The notes under the pieces are model-generated. The model was given only the letters and a program-made list of their open reading frames with translations, was not told the origin of the DNA and did no database searches. From Scytalidium lignicola (Eukaryota > Ascomycota > Leotiomycetes), in contig NCSJ02000354.1 in NCBI GenBank assembly GCA_002812745.2, positions 1 to 42,320 of the forward strand: DNA of 42,320 nt, written 5' to 3'. Made by a program: the position numbers and the translations under genes. This document shows positions 1-10,310 of this stretch, in pieces. Each line of letters opens with the position of its first letter. The stretch's first letter is position 1.

Positions 1-842
1 GTGGGGGAGCAGCAGCAGCAGCAGCGGTAGCTGTGGAAGCCGCTGCCGCAGTAGCAGTACCAGCAGCGGCAGTACCTCCAGCGATGACTGCTGCGGTTCC
101 AGTGCCGTTTTGCGCAATGGCCATTTGTTCGAACATCGCCTGAGTCTTAGCGGCAGTTGGGTTGATGGAGAAGGTCATTCCCTTTCCACAATGGCCCGCT
201 TGTCTGCAGTAGAACCCTAGAAACGTCAGCGGGTATCCTAAAAACTCTAGCTCGACAACTTACAAATTGGGGTAGACACGTTGACTTGCATGGCCATCTG
301 TGGTGGCGGGACTACGGTATTGTTGATATTGGCCATGAAACCGGAATCCATACCACCTGCAAGCTTCTCACATGGTGTAGCAAAAGCAGACTGGGTAGCA
401 GTGTGGTTCATCGACATAAATGTGAAAATGACCATATCACCAATTGCAGCGTTGATAGTGTTTGGCGTATATACAAGTCCTGCAGAACCACCAACAACAA
501 CCTATAAAACTGTTAAGACGCTAGTATTTAGCAAAGGAGTTATTTCGCACATACTGTGTGGGTTTGGGCAACACCAGCGGCACTATTAACAGCTGATGCG
601 CTATTAACAGTTTGGGTGGTAGCATCACCACCGTTGTTGACCCAGATGATAATGACCTCATTGATGATATTCTCTTGGATAACTACAGAGCCAGAGCTCT
701 TGCCAGAACTCTTGCTGCCGCCGCCGCCGCCGCCGACAAACTGGATCGAATCATCATTCTTCCTTGGAACCACCTCCGCCTTCAGGACACCTGCCAGAGC
801 CAATGGCGCAGCGCAAAGAGCGACAATTGCTGAGAACTTCAT
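1..842 (-). CDS. Secreted cupredoxin-like protein, 3' end off window
   Basis: Three exons on the minus strand: 842-555, 501-264 and 216-1. The introns are 53 and 47 bp with GTATGT and GTAAGT donors, and the frame stays open through both joins. The N-terminus is a clear signal peptide (MKFSAIVALCAAPLALA). A Gly/Ser stretch follows, then a cupredoxin-type fold with the blocks MNHTATQSAF, a Cys, and WFYCRQAGHC followed by GKGM. Its His, Cys, His and Met are in the order expected of type-1 copper ligands. This matches fungal extracellular serine-rich/GPI-type cupredoxin proteins. The visible C-terminus is Ala/Thr-rich and partly encoded by an AGC-type trinucleotide run (about 8-26); the stop, and any GPI signal, lie outside the window. 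The family assignment is firm. Actual copper binding and cell-wall location are inferred from the family. Confidence 0.86.
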
Positions 843-1714
843 TGTGAATTTATTAAGGTATTTCTGATGAATTGGAATTTAACTGTCGCAAATGGAGCCA
901 GAAAACCGCACTGCGGGATATAGCTAAACTATCAAAGTTGTCCTGGCTGTGTTTTAGGAGCAAAGGAGAAGATATCAAATCTATTGGATAAAAAAAGCCA
1001 GTTGCCGAGGGCCTGCTCGTAGTGATAGAATAGCAAGATGAAGAGAAAAGAATGGGAAAATAAACGACGGGTATTGCAGAGATAGCAATGTGATAAGATA
1101 GGGATGAAGAGAAAGGAAGAATCCCTTAAGGGGGGTCCTCGAGGGTTATTAAATCCAGCATGAAATTGCAACAGACCTAGCCAAACCAAGACTTACCCCA
1201 GCCCCTTGGCATGAAACAAAAGATCGAACACTGGCTATGCTCGGAGAACTCCTGGTCCGAAGGTAGGAGACGCGTTGAAACAGCATTGCGCTGCCTCTAT
1301 TTTGGAACTATATTGGGCTTGACGAGCTTGACGGGCGAGCTCTCTCGAGGCCCAGGCGGTTGTGAAGTCGTCGAGAAGGGGGCAGGGGCCTTGCGGTGGC
1401 CATAGCTCCGGGGCTAAGCGATGCTGGCTCGACAGTTGCTGTCGGAGATGTTGTGCCAGATTCGTCTCACCTCTAAATCCCGCCGTGCGCAAGCGAGGGG
1501 CCGCCAGGGGCACGCAGGGTCCTGATGCAACGCTGCGTCGCATTCCCTCTTGCGGCTGCGATCAGATAGTTGGAGAAGAGCACCGTGAACCGGGAGCAAC
1601 CAAATCCATTTTTTCCTTCAAAGTATTGATGCATAATACGGCTATTAAGACTACCTAGCGGCAAATCCCCAAATTGAATATGGCTAGCTGCTGAAATCTC
1701 TTCAGCAGAACGGC
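843..1714. other. Intergenic region upstream of the cupredoxin gene
   Basis: No gene was recognised here. The part next to 842 should hold the cupredoxin promoter. From about 1200 to 1600 the DNA is visibly richer in G and C than its neighbours and carries several short overlapping ORFs on both strands. None resembles a known family or has intron-joined continuations. The change to the AT-rich transposon island comes right after this stretch. Confidence 0.5.
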
Positions 1715-1950
1715 GTTTCGACAATCACAATAACTGTTTCAACATCTCTCTTCTACAGTGCAGGTGGCTGGGAAAATGATATCCTGGAAAGGTCTATCTC
1801 CTCCCCTTTTCTCATCCCATCTATCAGGTCCTCCTGTAAATATGTACAGCAGAGCCCAAACCCTGTGTCCCCTGCTGATTAAGACGAGTGTTTCTTAACG
1901 TAAATCCCCATCCAACCGAACACCCCATCCAACCGAACACTCCCCCTCAA
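1715..1950 (-). mobile_element. Copia-type LTR end with polypurine tract (minus strand)
   Basis: Read on the minus strand, 1950-1940 is TTGAGGGGGAG, a typical polypurine tract. It is followed at 1939 by TGTTCGGTTGG, the usual TG start of a 3' LTR. The LTR runs leftwards; its far edge near 1715 is only estimated. The first 17 bp of the LTR are duplicated in tandem (1906-1922 and 1923-1939). To the right the internal region of this minus-strand element soon becomes unrecognisable. It is oriented opposite to the Copia pol remnant at 2.2-3.7 kb, so two insertions are involved. Confidence 0.6.
1906..1939 (-). repeat. Tandem duplication of a 17-bp LTR terminus
   Basis: Two identical head-to-tail copies of the 17-bp unit CCCCATCCAACCGAACA (plus strand) lie at 1906-1922 and 1923-1939. 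The second abuts the polypurine tract. The unit is the LTR terminus read in reverse. Confidence 0.9.
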
Positions 1951-2159
1951 ATTATTGAATTTATCAACATCTACAATTCAAATCAATTATTTTTGACCAA
2001 AACACGTCACAATGCCAAAAAAAGCCACATGCCCAACAAGAAGGAAGAATCATTCTTGCTATAAACGCGCTCAAAAACAAACAAATCAAGTCAATTNTAA
2101 CTATTATTCTACTACTAGTACTACTTGTAAAGTGAAGATGTAGAAGACCTTGCAAATAC

Positions 2160-3730
2160 TCTGAAATTATTACTTTCTTACAAGGTAAGGAATTAAAACC
2201 TCAATTTACAACTTCATATTAAGTTAAAATATTAAGATTACTCAAAAAGAGCATTTTCGAAATTGTAAACCCTTAAGATGTACTTGATAATATATGCATA
2301 TTCAACATCANGGTTTATAAANCAAAATCAAAAACAAGAAAANCTAAAAAAGCTTTTGAAAAGTTATACTTTGTAATATAAACTTATAAGAATAACAAGA
2401 AGAAACTTGTTTTAACCTAATCATTTATTATTCAATGTATTAACTAGTGTATTATTCTTTGTATTATCACTATAGAGTATAAAGACATAAGCTTGTACTT
2501 ACAAAACATTTCACAAGTGTATGTACGATTTACTACTTTACTAAATTAAGATTTTTATATACAATCACCTTTAAAGCTTATAAAACAACTTAGTTTTTGT
2601 AAAGGTTTAATTTTACAAGTTATGAAACTACTTTACAAAGTCCTTAAAGTTGGAAACTACTAATTCTAGACTTATTACTTTCATTATGTTAAGGTACTTA
2701 CTATAAAACTATCAACATATAACTCTTGCTTATTATATAATACTAAACCTTTTAATGTTATAAGGCTTTAAACTAATAATACCTTGTTTATCAGAGATGC
2801 TTAATTTGTTAAACTTAAGCAAGAACAGTTGAAAAAGGCTAACTTCTTAGTAAAAGAACATAAAACATTAACTATTAACAAGGGAATCAAGTTTAATAAG
2901 GATATTATACAATTGAATAATATTAGAATTTCATTTACTCAAGAGTATTAATATGTTAATCTACAGTTTATAATTGAGAAATCAGTTATTATAACAAGCT
3001 TACAAGGAATTGTACACTAAAACCTTATTACTAAAGAATAATATATTATATAACATACTCAGAAAGTATATATAACTTCAATTTGCTAACTAAAAGCATT
3101 ATATAACTTATTAGTAACTACTCAAGTTATTAATCCTAATCAAGAAGACATGAAATCGTTGAATAAACACTTATAATAGCAAATCCAGAATGTTGTTAAG
3201 GGAATACAATTTATCAAGCTTGATAAGGAGATGTTATAACTATTGATCTTTACAAATACCTCATTTATGAACAACAAAGACTTATTATTACAAATTAGTT
3301 ATATTGTAATACTCGTAGACTATAAGGGAAATGCAAATATACTACATTAAACGTTGATCAAGTGTAAAAGGGTCATACATAGTGTTTTAGCCTTAGAACT
3401 GTACAGAATAGCTCATGGATTCAATATGGAGGTTATGATCAAGTCAATTATCAAAGGAATCCTTGAAATTGACCTCTTACTGGTTATATATACAGATTCA
3501 AGGTCATTATACAATTACCTTGTCAAGTTGAGAATCACATAGGAAAAGTAGTTTATGATTAACATAATATGCCTTTACTAAGTGTATAAACAACGCTAGA
3601 TTGCTAAAGTACAATGGATTGAAGGAACTACAAATCCAGCCAATTCCATGACCAAAGGAAAGCTATCAAACACTCTAAAACAACTGTTGGATACTAATAA
3701 AGTGCAATTGGAAGTGGTAGAATAAGTAGA
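2160..3730 (+). pseudogene. RIP-degraded Ty1/Copia pol remnant (RT/RNase H)
   Basis: The stretch is extremely AT-rich. Pieces of a Copia polyprotein are still readable on the plus strand. From about 2814 there is a KANFLVKEHKTL-like block. About 3130-3350 gives INPNQEDMKSLNKHL and SFMNNKDLL-like pieces. At 3354-3542 the RNase H core KCKRVIHSVLALELYRIAHG and TDSRSLYNYLVKL can be read. At 3600-3725 comes VQWIEGTTNPANSMTK with the KQLLDTNK tail and a stop. Stops sit where Trp or Gln codons would be expected, as in RIP. The 5' half (gag, integrase) cannot be recognised. No function remains. Confidence 0.82.
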
Positions 3731-3882
3731 ACATGATGGCATAGGTGGCAGAATGGAAAATCCTACAGAGGAGGGATTTGGAGCTATTCCCAATTAGGCA
3801 ATTAGCATGCGATTGGGAAAACTCTACGGATTTGAGCGTTTTAGGAGCTACAGCGTACGGCCATTTTTAGAAGTAGCTCCAG

Positions 3883-4076
3883 TGTTGGTAGAATAGTGGT
3901 TACGTACACATGATATTCACGTGCCCCTGTAAGCTAGTCCCGATTAGGTAGTAGGAACGAGCGAAGCTCCTACAGCTTCGCCCTCCCACCCCTAATCGTA
4001 CAACAACCATGGAATAGCACAACGAGTATATTACGTATAATTGCGTACTGTACTTCGTGCTACAGGTGAACCGACA
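3883..4076 (+). repeat. Candidate 3' LTR of the plus-strand Copia element
   Basis: The segment starts TGTTGG and ends CCGACA, near-complementary termini as in LTRs, about 150 bp after the RNase H stop. It is not AT-biased like the pol remnant. No second copy is present in the window and the polypurine tract before it is poor, so the boundaries are tentative. An AAT microsatellite follows it (about 4096-4116). Confidence 0.35.
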
Positions 4077-4149
4077 ATAACAATAATAGTTTGAAGTAAT
4101 AATAATAATAATTGTAAGTATTAAAGAAAGAAGATTTAGGAAATAGTTT

Positions 4150-4210
4150 AAGGTCTCACCTAAATCCACTTCCAGCGAACCTAAATCCACTTGCGACCAT
4201 CCGATGCCGG
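4150..4210 (+). repeat. Left terminal inverted repeat of MULE
   Basis: Perfect 61-bp reverse complement of 6739-6799. It contains two direct copies of CCTAAATCCACTT separated by 8 bp, a likely double transposase-binding site by analogy with other MULE ends. Confidence 0.95.
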
Positions 4211-4412
4211 TGCCTACTCGGCAAACTTTTGCCTACATAATTTGTTAGTAATCCAGATATACGGTTAGACAGAGGTATACAGAACTGAGACCTACAGGAA
4301 GTTTAGGGCACACTAATATGTATGGCAATTATTATGAGATAATTGTATTTATTGTAATTGAAGCTTTTCAATCGCTTTTCAATCAATTTTACCACTTTAT
4401 TCTAGTTCTAAA

Positions 4413-6607
4413 ATGGCATCTTCATATACTCCTGCTCCTCCTGAGAGTTTATATCCTGATTTGAAAGCTCTGGAAGCTTCTATTCAAGCCTGGGGTCATG
4501 CTAATGGTTATGCCTTTGCCAAACGCGATAGCAATGACTATAAAGTAGTTTTTACATGTGTACGGTTTGGGAGTTACCAATCTAAAGGCAAAAGGAGTGA
4601 AGTTCACGCTTCTAGACAGCGTAAAGGGAGCTCTAAGAAGTGTAATTGTAAGATGAAAATGGTCGTTATAGTAGAAGACAACAATTGGAGGCTCAAGGTG
4701 TTAAAGCCTACCCATAATCATCCTGCAAATCCAGCTATAGCTTATCCTCAGCATAGAGTAAGCACTTTAAGTACTGAACAAAAAGCTCAAATTATAGCTA
4801 ATGCACATGTTGGCATGACCAATAACTAGATTATTGATTCAATAGCTCTTTAACAACCAGATACTCTCTTGAAGTCTAGTGATATAACCAATATCATACA
4901 GAAAGCCAGATTAAACGATTTAGGTGGCAAAACGTCAATTCAATGGTTACTGTATGTTGTATTATATTCCTCAATCTATTATTTACTAATAAATTAGGTC
5001 AAAACTTAAGCAGAGGGGCTCTTGCAAAGCTTATACTACTAACAACAACAATAACCTTGTTCAGCTTTTCTATATAAACCCTGCTACAATAACAATATAT
5101 CGACAATACCCTGATATCCTTCTTATGGATTGCACTTACAAGACCAATCGATTCCACATACTACTCTTCAATATATATGCTATAACCAGTAATAACAAAA
5201 TGTTACAAATTAGGTTAACATTCCTTTCTAAGGAGATTGAAGAGTCATATAATTAAGCCTTAAAACAGCTTAAAGAAGTAATGAATAAGTATAATATTCC
5301 AAAGCCACTTTCTATTATAACTGATAAAGAATTGGCTTTAATGAAGAGTATTAATTCATACTTCTTTAATTCTAACCACCTCCTTTGTAAGTAGCATGTT
5401 AATATGAATGTATTAGCAAAAACCAAAAGATTCTTCCTATCCCTATCCAAGGAAAATGATGTTTAGCAAAGACACCTTACTTTCCAGGATTTTATGAAGA
5501 TATAAAGGACACTCCTTGAATTTAAGACTAAAGAAGCCTATTCATCCAATCTTACCTAACTTTGTATTTTCCCTGATAGAGTGGTCAAATATACTGAGAA
5601 TACATAGCTAATCCCATGGAAGGAGAAGCTAGTATAGTATTGGATTGATCAACGTTATTACTTTGAGGTAGTAATAACTTCCTTAATTGAAGGATATTAT
5701 AGTACTTTAAAGGCATATCTACAATGTGGAAATAAAGACCTTAATAATGTATTTGAAAAGTTAATCTTATTTTAAACTGCTCAGCAAAGAAGTATATCTA
5801 CAAATATAGCTCAAGAACAACTTCAAATCAAACACTATATCAACATACCACNTTTTTACAACAGTTATTAACCAAGTTCATGATTATACCCTTCAAAAGA
5901 TATTGGTTGAACATACTAAAATTCCTAAAAATAGTATTGCAAACTCTCTTGAAAGATGTAATTGTACAATTCAAGTCTCCATAAGCCTTTCTTGTTACCA
6001 TACTATATAAAAACGTCAACAAAGCAAAAGCGTGATTTTGTTAGAAGATATACATGCTCACTAGTATTATAACAAGGAGAATGCATATACTGTAACTAAT
6101 CACAACATTCAAGGGCCTATATTAAACCCTCAAGTCATTCAAGGGAAAAGAAGGCCAAGAGGAGCTTTTGGTAGTAATAAGACTTCTAAGTCAGTTATGT
6201 CTAGTACAAAATGCTTACCTTCAGCTTTTGAACTTCCAACTAGCTTTACACCTTCAATTATGGAAACTTCAACTTCAAGAACATATCTTGCAATCTTGAA
6301 AACTGTTATTGAAACACTTGTTAAACAAAGAAGTGCCCCAAACCGCCAGCAATATACTACTAGGTATGGTTGTGTAACTACTAGGGTTGGCCTTCAGAGA
6401 ATCAACGATATTAAGAATACTTATGAGCCTGGCATAGCACATGAAAGAGGTTATCATGTTGGAATCTCGTCAATTTATCACACAGATTCAATTGAAGAGA
6501 CAGTAACTCTAGTTAACCTAGCAATTCAAAGTGGTAGAAGTGTAGAAGTAGTAGATGTGGAGGGAGATTCACAGGCAACACAAGATTGTATTGAAGTTAT
6601 GATGTAA
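4413..6607 (+). pseudogene. MULE transposase, inactivated
   Basis: The first 138 codons (4413-4829) are open. They encode a FAR1/WRKY-GCM1-type DNA-binding domain: a Cys-containing segment, then a KKCNCKMKM block and a THNHP motif. The rest is broken by stops and at least two frame changes. The catalytic core is readable in one frame: LLMDCTYKTNRF with the first Asp at 5128, ITDKELALM with the second Asp at 5323, LLCK-stop-HVNMN at 5386-5400, and SLIEGYYSTLKAYL with Glu at 5689. These match the DDE signature of MULE transposases, and the CK-W-H Trp has become TAG. A C-terminal part with RRPRGAFGSNK (about 6147-6180) and an open 136-codon tail (6197-6607) completes the length. Trp/Gln-to-stop changes point to RIP. 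Confidence 0.88.
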
Positions 6608-6738
6608 TAGAATAGCTAGATTTGGCACTGAAAGTTGTATTGGTGGGCTAATTCAATTAAAAGAATTTCATTGCTCAGTCTCTTCCTACAGTACAAAATT
6701 GTATGGGAGCGCGAGGTGCTGTAGTGCCTGAGGTGTGT

Positions 6739-6799
6739 CCGGCATCGGATGGTCGCAAGTGGATTTAGGTTCGCTGGAAGTGGATTTAGGTGAGACCTT
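6739..6799 (-). repeat. Right terminal inverted repeat of MULE
   Basis: Perfect 61-bp reverse complement of 4150-4210, with the same paired 13-bp motifs. Confidence 0.95.
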
Positions 6800-7676
6800 G
6801 AATAATTAGTGTGACGGCAAACTAGTTACCGTATTAGGAAATCGGGCTTGATAATGACCCGTCTTATGATCGAGAAAAGTGCTTGGCGCACGTGATGCTC
6901 GCACACTGACAGGTCTAGAACGTCTTGGCTAGCTCTATCCATAATCTGCTAAATTACTTTGAAAAGGGGTTCCGCAGAGCTAACTCCATCCTCCTATTCT
7001 CTGGGGCGAATAGGTGTATTGTTACACTCTGTACCTAGGGAAACCATTGTATATTACGGCTAGAAATCCGACGGGTTTGTATTAGCCGTCTTACGGAATT
7101 CTGTCACTAACCTTGGGATATGTTGAACCTAGAAATTTGACGTTATTAGATCGACAAAATATAACTATTGCCCGGAAATTTTGAAACCTCGATTCTAGAT
7201 TTCATACAAGGTTTATGTAAAGNTTTTTTTTTCAAAGCTTCTTACTGGTCAGAACCATGAAAATCCCCACCACTTCTAGAGTTTTAGCGAATCAGAAGAC
7301 AGCCCAAATGGCAGGAAAGTTTTGTGTGAGGTTGAAATAAACTGAGACTAGCACTATACGAGGCTTAAGTATGTTGAAAAGAACCGGGATTAGAGAGCTA
7401 TATCATTCAANTTTTTTATTTATATTTATTAAAGTCTCTAATTTGCAAATGAGTGACGCCAAAGAAAAGAATAGACAAGATCAATGCTCCNAAAAACNAA
7501 AAACCACCAGATTTTGATAAAACTAATCCAATCCCTCCGTAATAATGCAATGCCAAATATCTAAGTTACAAATATATTTCGTCTCATCTCATTTCATCTC
7601 ATACAGTTATATATCTTCATAAATATCCATAATCTCATAATATCTCGTTTCCAGCATATATATTAATAAATCATCA
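6800..7676. other. Intergenic region with ambiguous bases
   Basis: No gene was seen. The DNA right of the MULE is of ordinary composition and then becomes AT-rich. Unresolved bases at 7223, 7411, 7491 and 7498 lie beside T or A runs. The last part (about 7580-7676), with several ATCTCAT-type repeats, should be the 3' UTR of the next minus-strand gene. Confidence 0.5.
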
Positions 7677-10310
7677 TCACATTTTCATGTTCTCCAGCTT
7701 GCCAACCGATCGATTGTATCTCTCTAAGGCTGGTGCAACTGGCATTTCTCGTTTCCCCTTCCTCTTCTTTCTCTCGGCCCTTTCCTCTTTGTCGAAGCTG
7801 CTTTTTGCCAAGGAGAATATATTTTGTGCTGAGAAACTTCCTCGTCGTGAACTCTTCCCATTTATTCCATTTTCTTCTCCTTCCTTTCCTTTGCCTTTGC
7901 CTTCTGTATTTGTATTATCAAGTTCATTTTCGTTGTCACCATTATCACCAGGAATGGGAATGTCAACACTATCTCGGTTTCCTCTTTTTGGTTTTATGTA
8001 CCCCACTAACCTACTTAAACGACTACTTGCTGTACTCCAGATACTACTGGTATTAGACTGCTGTGTTGAGACCGACCATCTTCGCTCTTTGTGGAGTTTA
8101 TTTGGTTTCCTTGACCGTGGCTGTGGTGCTTCCTGTGGCTCTTCACTATAAGGGATTGTCTCCGCTGACACAAACTTTTCAGTTTCGGATTGTGGTGGGA
8201 CGGCCGTTTGAGAAATGTGTCCACCAGGAGGAGGATAAGGAATGGCGAAAAATTCTCGGATCTCAGTGTGTTCCGAAGTATGCGAGCTCTGAGACGATAC
8301 ATTGGTGGATTGCAGCGGCCATTCGCTTGATCTCGTAGCAGATCCCTCGGAACTGACCATAGTATCTGGAGTTGATTCTAACCGATCGCCGCCTGTTTCT
8401 TGTGGATCGGCAGTGCATTTGGCGGGCTCGGATGGAGTTTGCCTAACGTGCTCTCTATAACGTGTGGAAAGCGGCGCAAGGTCTGGAAACCGATTCAAAT
8501 TGGAAGATTGCGAACTAGACGCTGATCCACGAGAAAATTCTAGTGGAGGGATTGGTGTGAACTCTGGAATTTCCACAGATTCAACACTCGACAAATTCTG
8601 CAAATATTCATACGTTAATGACGTCGGCCGCCTCTTGGATCTCTCTGGAAGTACCCTCGGCAGTGGGTTTTCATCATCCTCTTTGTCCAAGGGATTGTCG
8701 CTACCGTTGGTTTCCACCGGCGGTGAGATCGCGTGCGGGGAATATTCTTCTATAACGTGTCTGTAAACCTCGGCATAATCTTCAGCACTGGATGCCGGAG
8801 ACTCAGGACTCCTCAGACTTTCTGGGCTCTGTGCATATTCCCGGCTGAATCTCTTGGGATTTTTCTTCGGCGTTATCGGGGGTTCCTCTAGAGGCACTTC
8901 CTTTAGGCTTAGAGTAGAACCAAAAGGTGTATAGAAAGCTGTTCCTGCATCTGATGGGGAAGATGCGGGATCATCTTCGGTAGGGTGTGGAATGGGGACC
9001 TCAATAAATTGTTCCATAATAGCAGTCTCAGAAGATTCAGCTGCTTTAGGAGCGTCAGGAGTGAATTTAATTGGCCGCTTCTTCTTCAACTTATTAGGCT
9101 TTCTAGATCGAGAGCCTGCACTAACAACTTCTTTAAGGTCGATTGTCGTCGATTTTGATGGAAGTGGCTCGGTTGCTGCATGCTGGATAGGTTGGCTTGG
9201 GGAAGAAGCTTGAGGAGAAGATGGTCTAATCTTCAGTTCGTCTGAGGCTTCGTGGCTCGTGGGAGGCGGAGAAGAGGTTGGTGGTGGTGAAGGAGATGCC
9301 GTTATTGGCGGGAGAGAAAGTGGTGATGTTTGATGGTGCGAAGTAGTATTGTTGAGTGATGTACGTCGAGAGCGTGACTCTTGGTGGCTACCACTAGCTA
9401 GCAAACTTGGCAACACGGGGCTGCTTAGAGAGCGAGGAGGAGGGGTGGTTGAGAATGGTGGTCGAGGAGGCTGCAAAGTATGGGAAGCAGAGGAGTTTAT
9501 GCCGTTAGTGGGGGCGAAGAAGGATGGTGGGAGTGACGCATGGTTGTTTGGAAAGGGCCGAGGTGTGACTCCGATGAATATAGGACGGTCAGCCAGTGGT
9601 GTTGTGGCTGGCATGCCTTGACCATTAACAAGGCGCTGCGGTACAACTCCAACGAATACAGGTCGGCCATCCTGTTGTTTTGCAGGCATTGATAGAGGGG
9701 AAACGGTAGGGGGGTTTGTCCAGTTTGGGCTTGTCATAGTACGAGGGGATAGAGGCCTGACTCCCGTAAAAACAGGGCGCTCAGGAGACGGATCTGAAGG
9801 TATTTCTGATAAGGAGGCTAGAGACCCATATGCTGACCGGGATGACTCCCCTTGGCCATATGAAGCAGCAGGTGTGCGCACACCGGGTCCTAAGATAGTT
9901 GTTGAGCCTAAACTCCTAGATCGATGATGGGGACCAAGTCGTGCCGGGCTGGATTCTCTCGATCCTCGTACGCGTTGATCAATTGCAAGTGGTGAAATAG
10001 GCATTGGTGCCCAGGGAACAGAATGAGGTTCTGGTATAAAGTCCGGAGGAACAGGCAGAGGTTCGTCCTCTTGCTGGAGACCAAGATGCATCGAATCCTT
10101 CGCAGCATGTTGCGGTACGTATGCAGCCCTAGGCTTCCTTTCCATCAATTCAGGAGCACTTGTCCTCTTCTCTTTCCTCTTTTCCTTTTCGGAGGTTGGA
10201 GCCCTGCCGAAGAGAGATGACCTCTTTGCTTTCCGCTTTTCCTTCTCTTCATGGGCAACAGGGCCACCACCGACCTGTGGAGAGTTTGGGACTGGCCCAT
10301 CTTGAGACAT
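7677..10310 (-). CDS. Large disordered Ser/Pro-rich protein, unknown function
   Basis: A single 877-residue ORF. The start at 10310 (MSQDGPVPNSP) is chosen because the frame upstream has no ATG, only a TTG. The protein is almost entirely low-complexity Ser/Pro/Thr with charged patches and has no membrane segment or signal. Visible internal repeats are three copies of RPVF-x-GV-x-P-like units (PVFTGVRP, PVFVGVVP, PIFIGVTP) in the first third, and two copies of SRKPNKL followed by a Lys/Arg cluster, one central and one near the C-terminus. The N-terminus is basic (KEKRKAKRSS, EKEKRKEKR) and the C-terminus has a KEERAERKKRKGKRE block. I do not recognise the family. Its build suggests a scaffold or phospho-regulated protein, but that is only inference from composition. 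Confidence 0.8.
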   Translation of the reverse strand: MSQDGPVPNSPQVGGGPVAHEEKEKRKAKRSSLFGRAPTSEKEKRKEKRTSAPELMERKPRAAYVPQHAAKDSMHLGLQQEDEPLPVPPDFIPEPHSVPWAPMPISPLAIDQRVRGSRESSPARLGPHHRSRSLGSTTILGPGVRTPAASYGQGESSRSAYGSLASLSEIPSDPSPERPVFTGVRPLSPRTMTSPNWTNPPTVSPLSMPAKQQDGRPVFVGVVPQRLVNGQGMPATTPLADRPIFIGVTPRPFPNNHASLPPSFFAPTNGINSSASHTLQPPRPPFSTTPPPRSLSSPVLPSLLASGSHQESRSRRTSLNNTTSHHQTSPLSLPPITASPSPPPTSSPPPTSHEASDELKIRPSSPQASSPSQPIQHAATEPLPSKSTTIDLKEVVSAGSRSRKPNKLKKKRPIKFTPDAPKAAESSETAIMEQFIEVPIPHPTEDDPASSPSDAGTAFYTPFGSTLSLKEVPLEEPPITPKKNPKRFSREYAQSPESLRSPESPASSAEDYAEVYRHVIEEYSPHAISPPVETNGSDNPLDKEDDENPLPRVLPERSKRRPTSLTYEYLQNLSSVESVEIPEFTPIPPLEFSRGSASSSQSSNLNRFPDLAPLSTRYREHVRQTPSEPAKCTADPQETGGDRLESTPDTMVSSEGSATRSSEWPLQSTNVSSQSSHTSEHTEIREFFAIPYPPPGGHISQTAVPPQSETEKFVSAETIPYSEEPQEAPQPRSRKPNKLHKERRWSVSTQQSNTSSIWSTASSRLSRLVGYIKPKRGNRDSVDIPIPGDNGDNENELDNTNTEGKGKGKEGEENGINGKSSRRGSFSAQNIFSLAKSSFDKEERAERKKRKGKREMPVAPALERYNRSVGKLENMKM

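Larger units (their letters stand above)
4150..6799 (+). mobile_element. Complete non-autonomous (dead) Mutator-like element (MULE)
   Basis: A 2.65-kb DNA transposon is bounded by 61-bp inverted repeats identical base for base at 4150-4210 and 6739-6799. Between them lies one decayed MULE transposase gene (see 4413-6607). Flanks compared for a 9-bp target duplication (4141-4149 and 6800-6808) agree at only 6 of 9 positions, two of the differences being A/G, so a target duplication is possible but not proven. The element sits directly downstream of the Copia remnant. Confidence 0.88.

Noticed and set aside
1211..1724. Several 60-100 codon frames in a GC-rich stretch
   Set aside because: Frames overlap on both strands, resemble no family and show no splice-linked continuation.
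3596..3793. 65-codon minus-strand frame
   Set aside because: Antisense shadow of the Copia RNase H tail on the plus strand.
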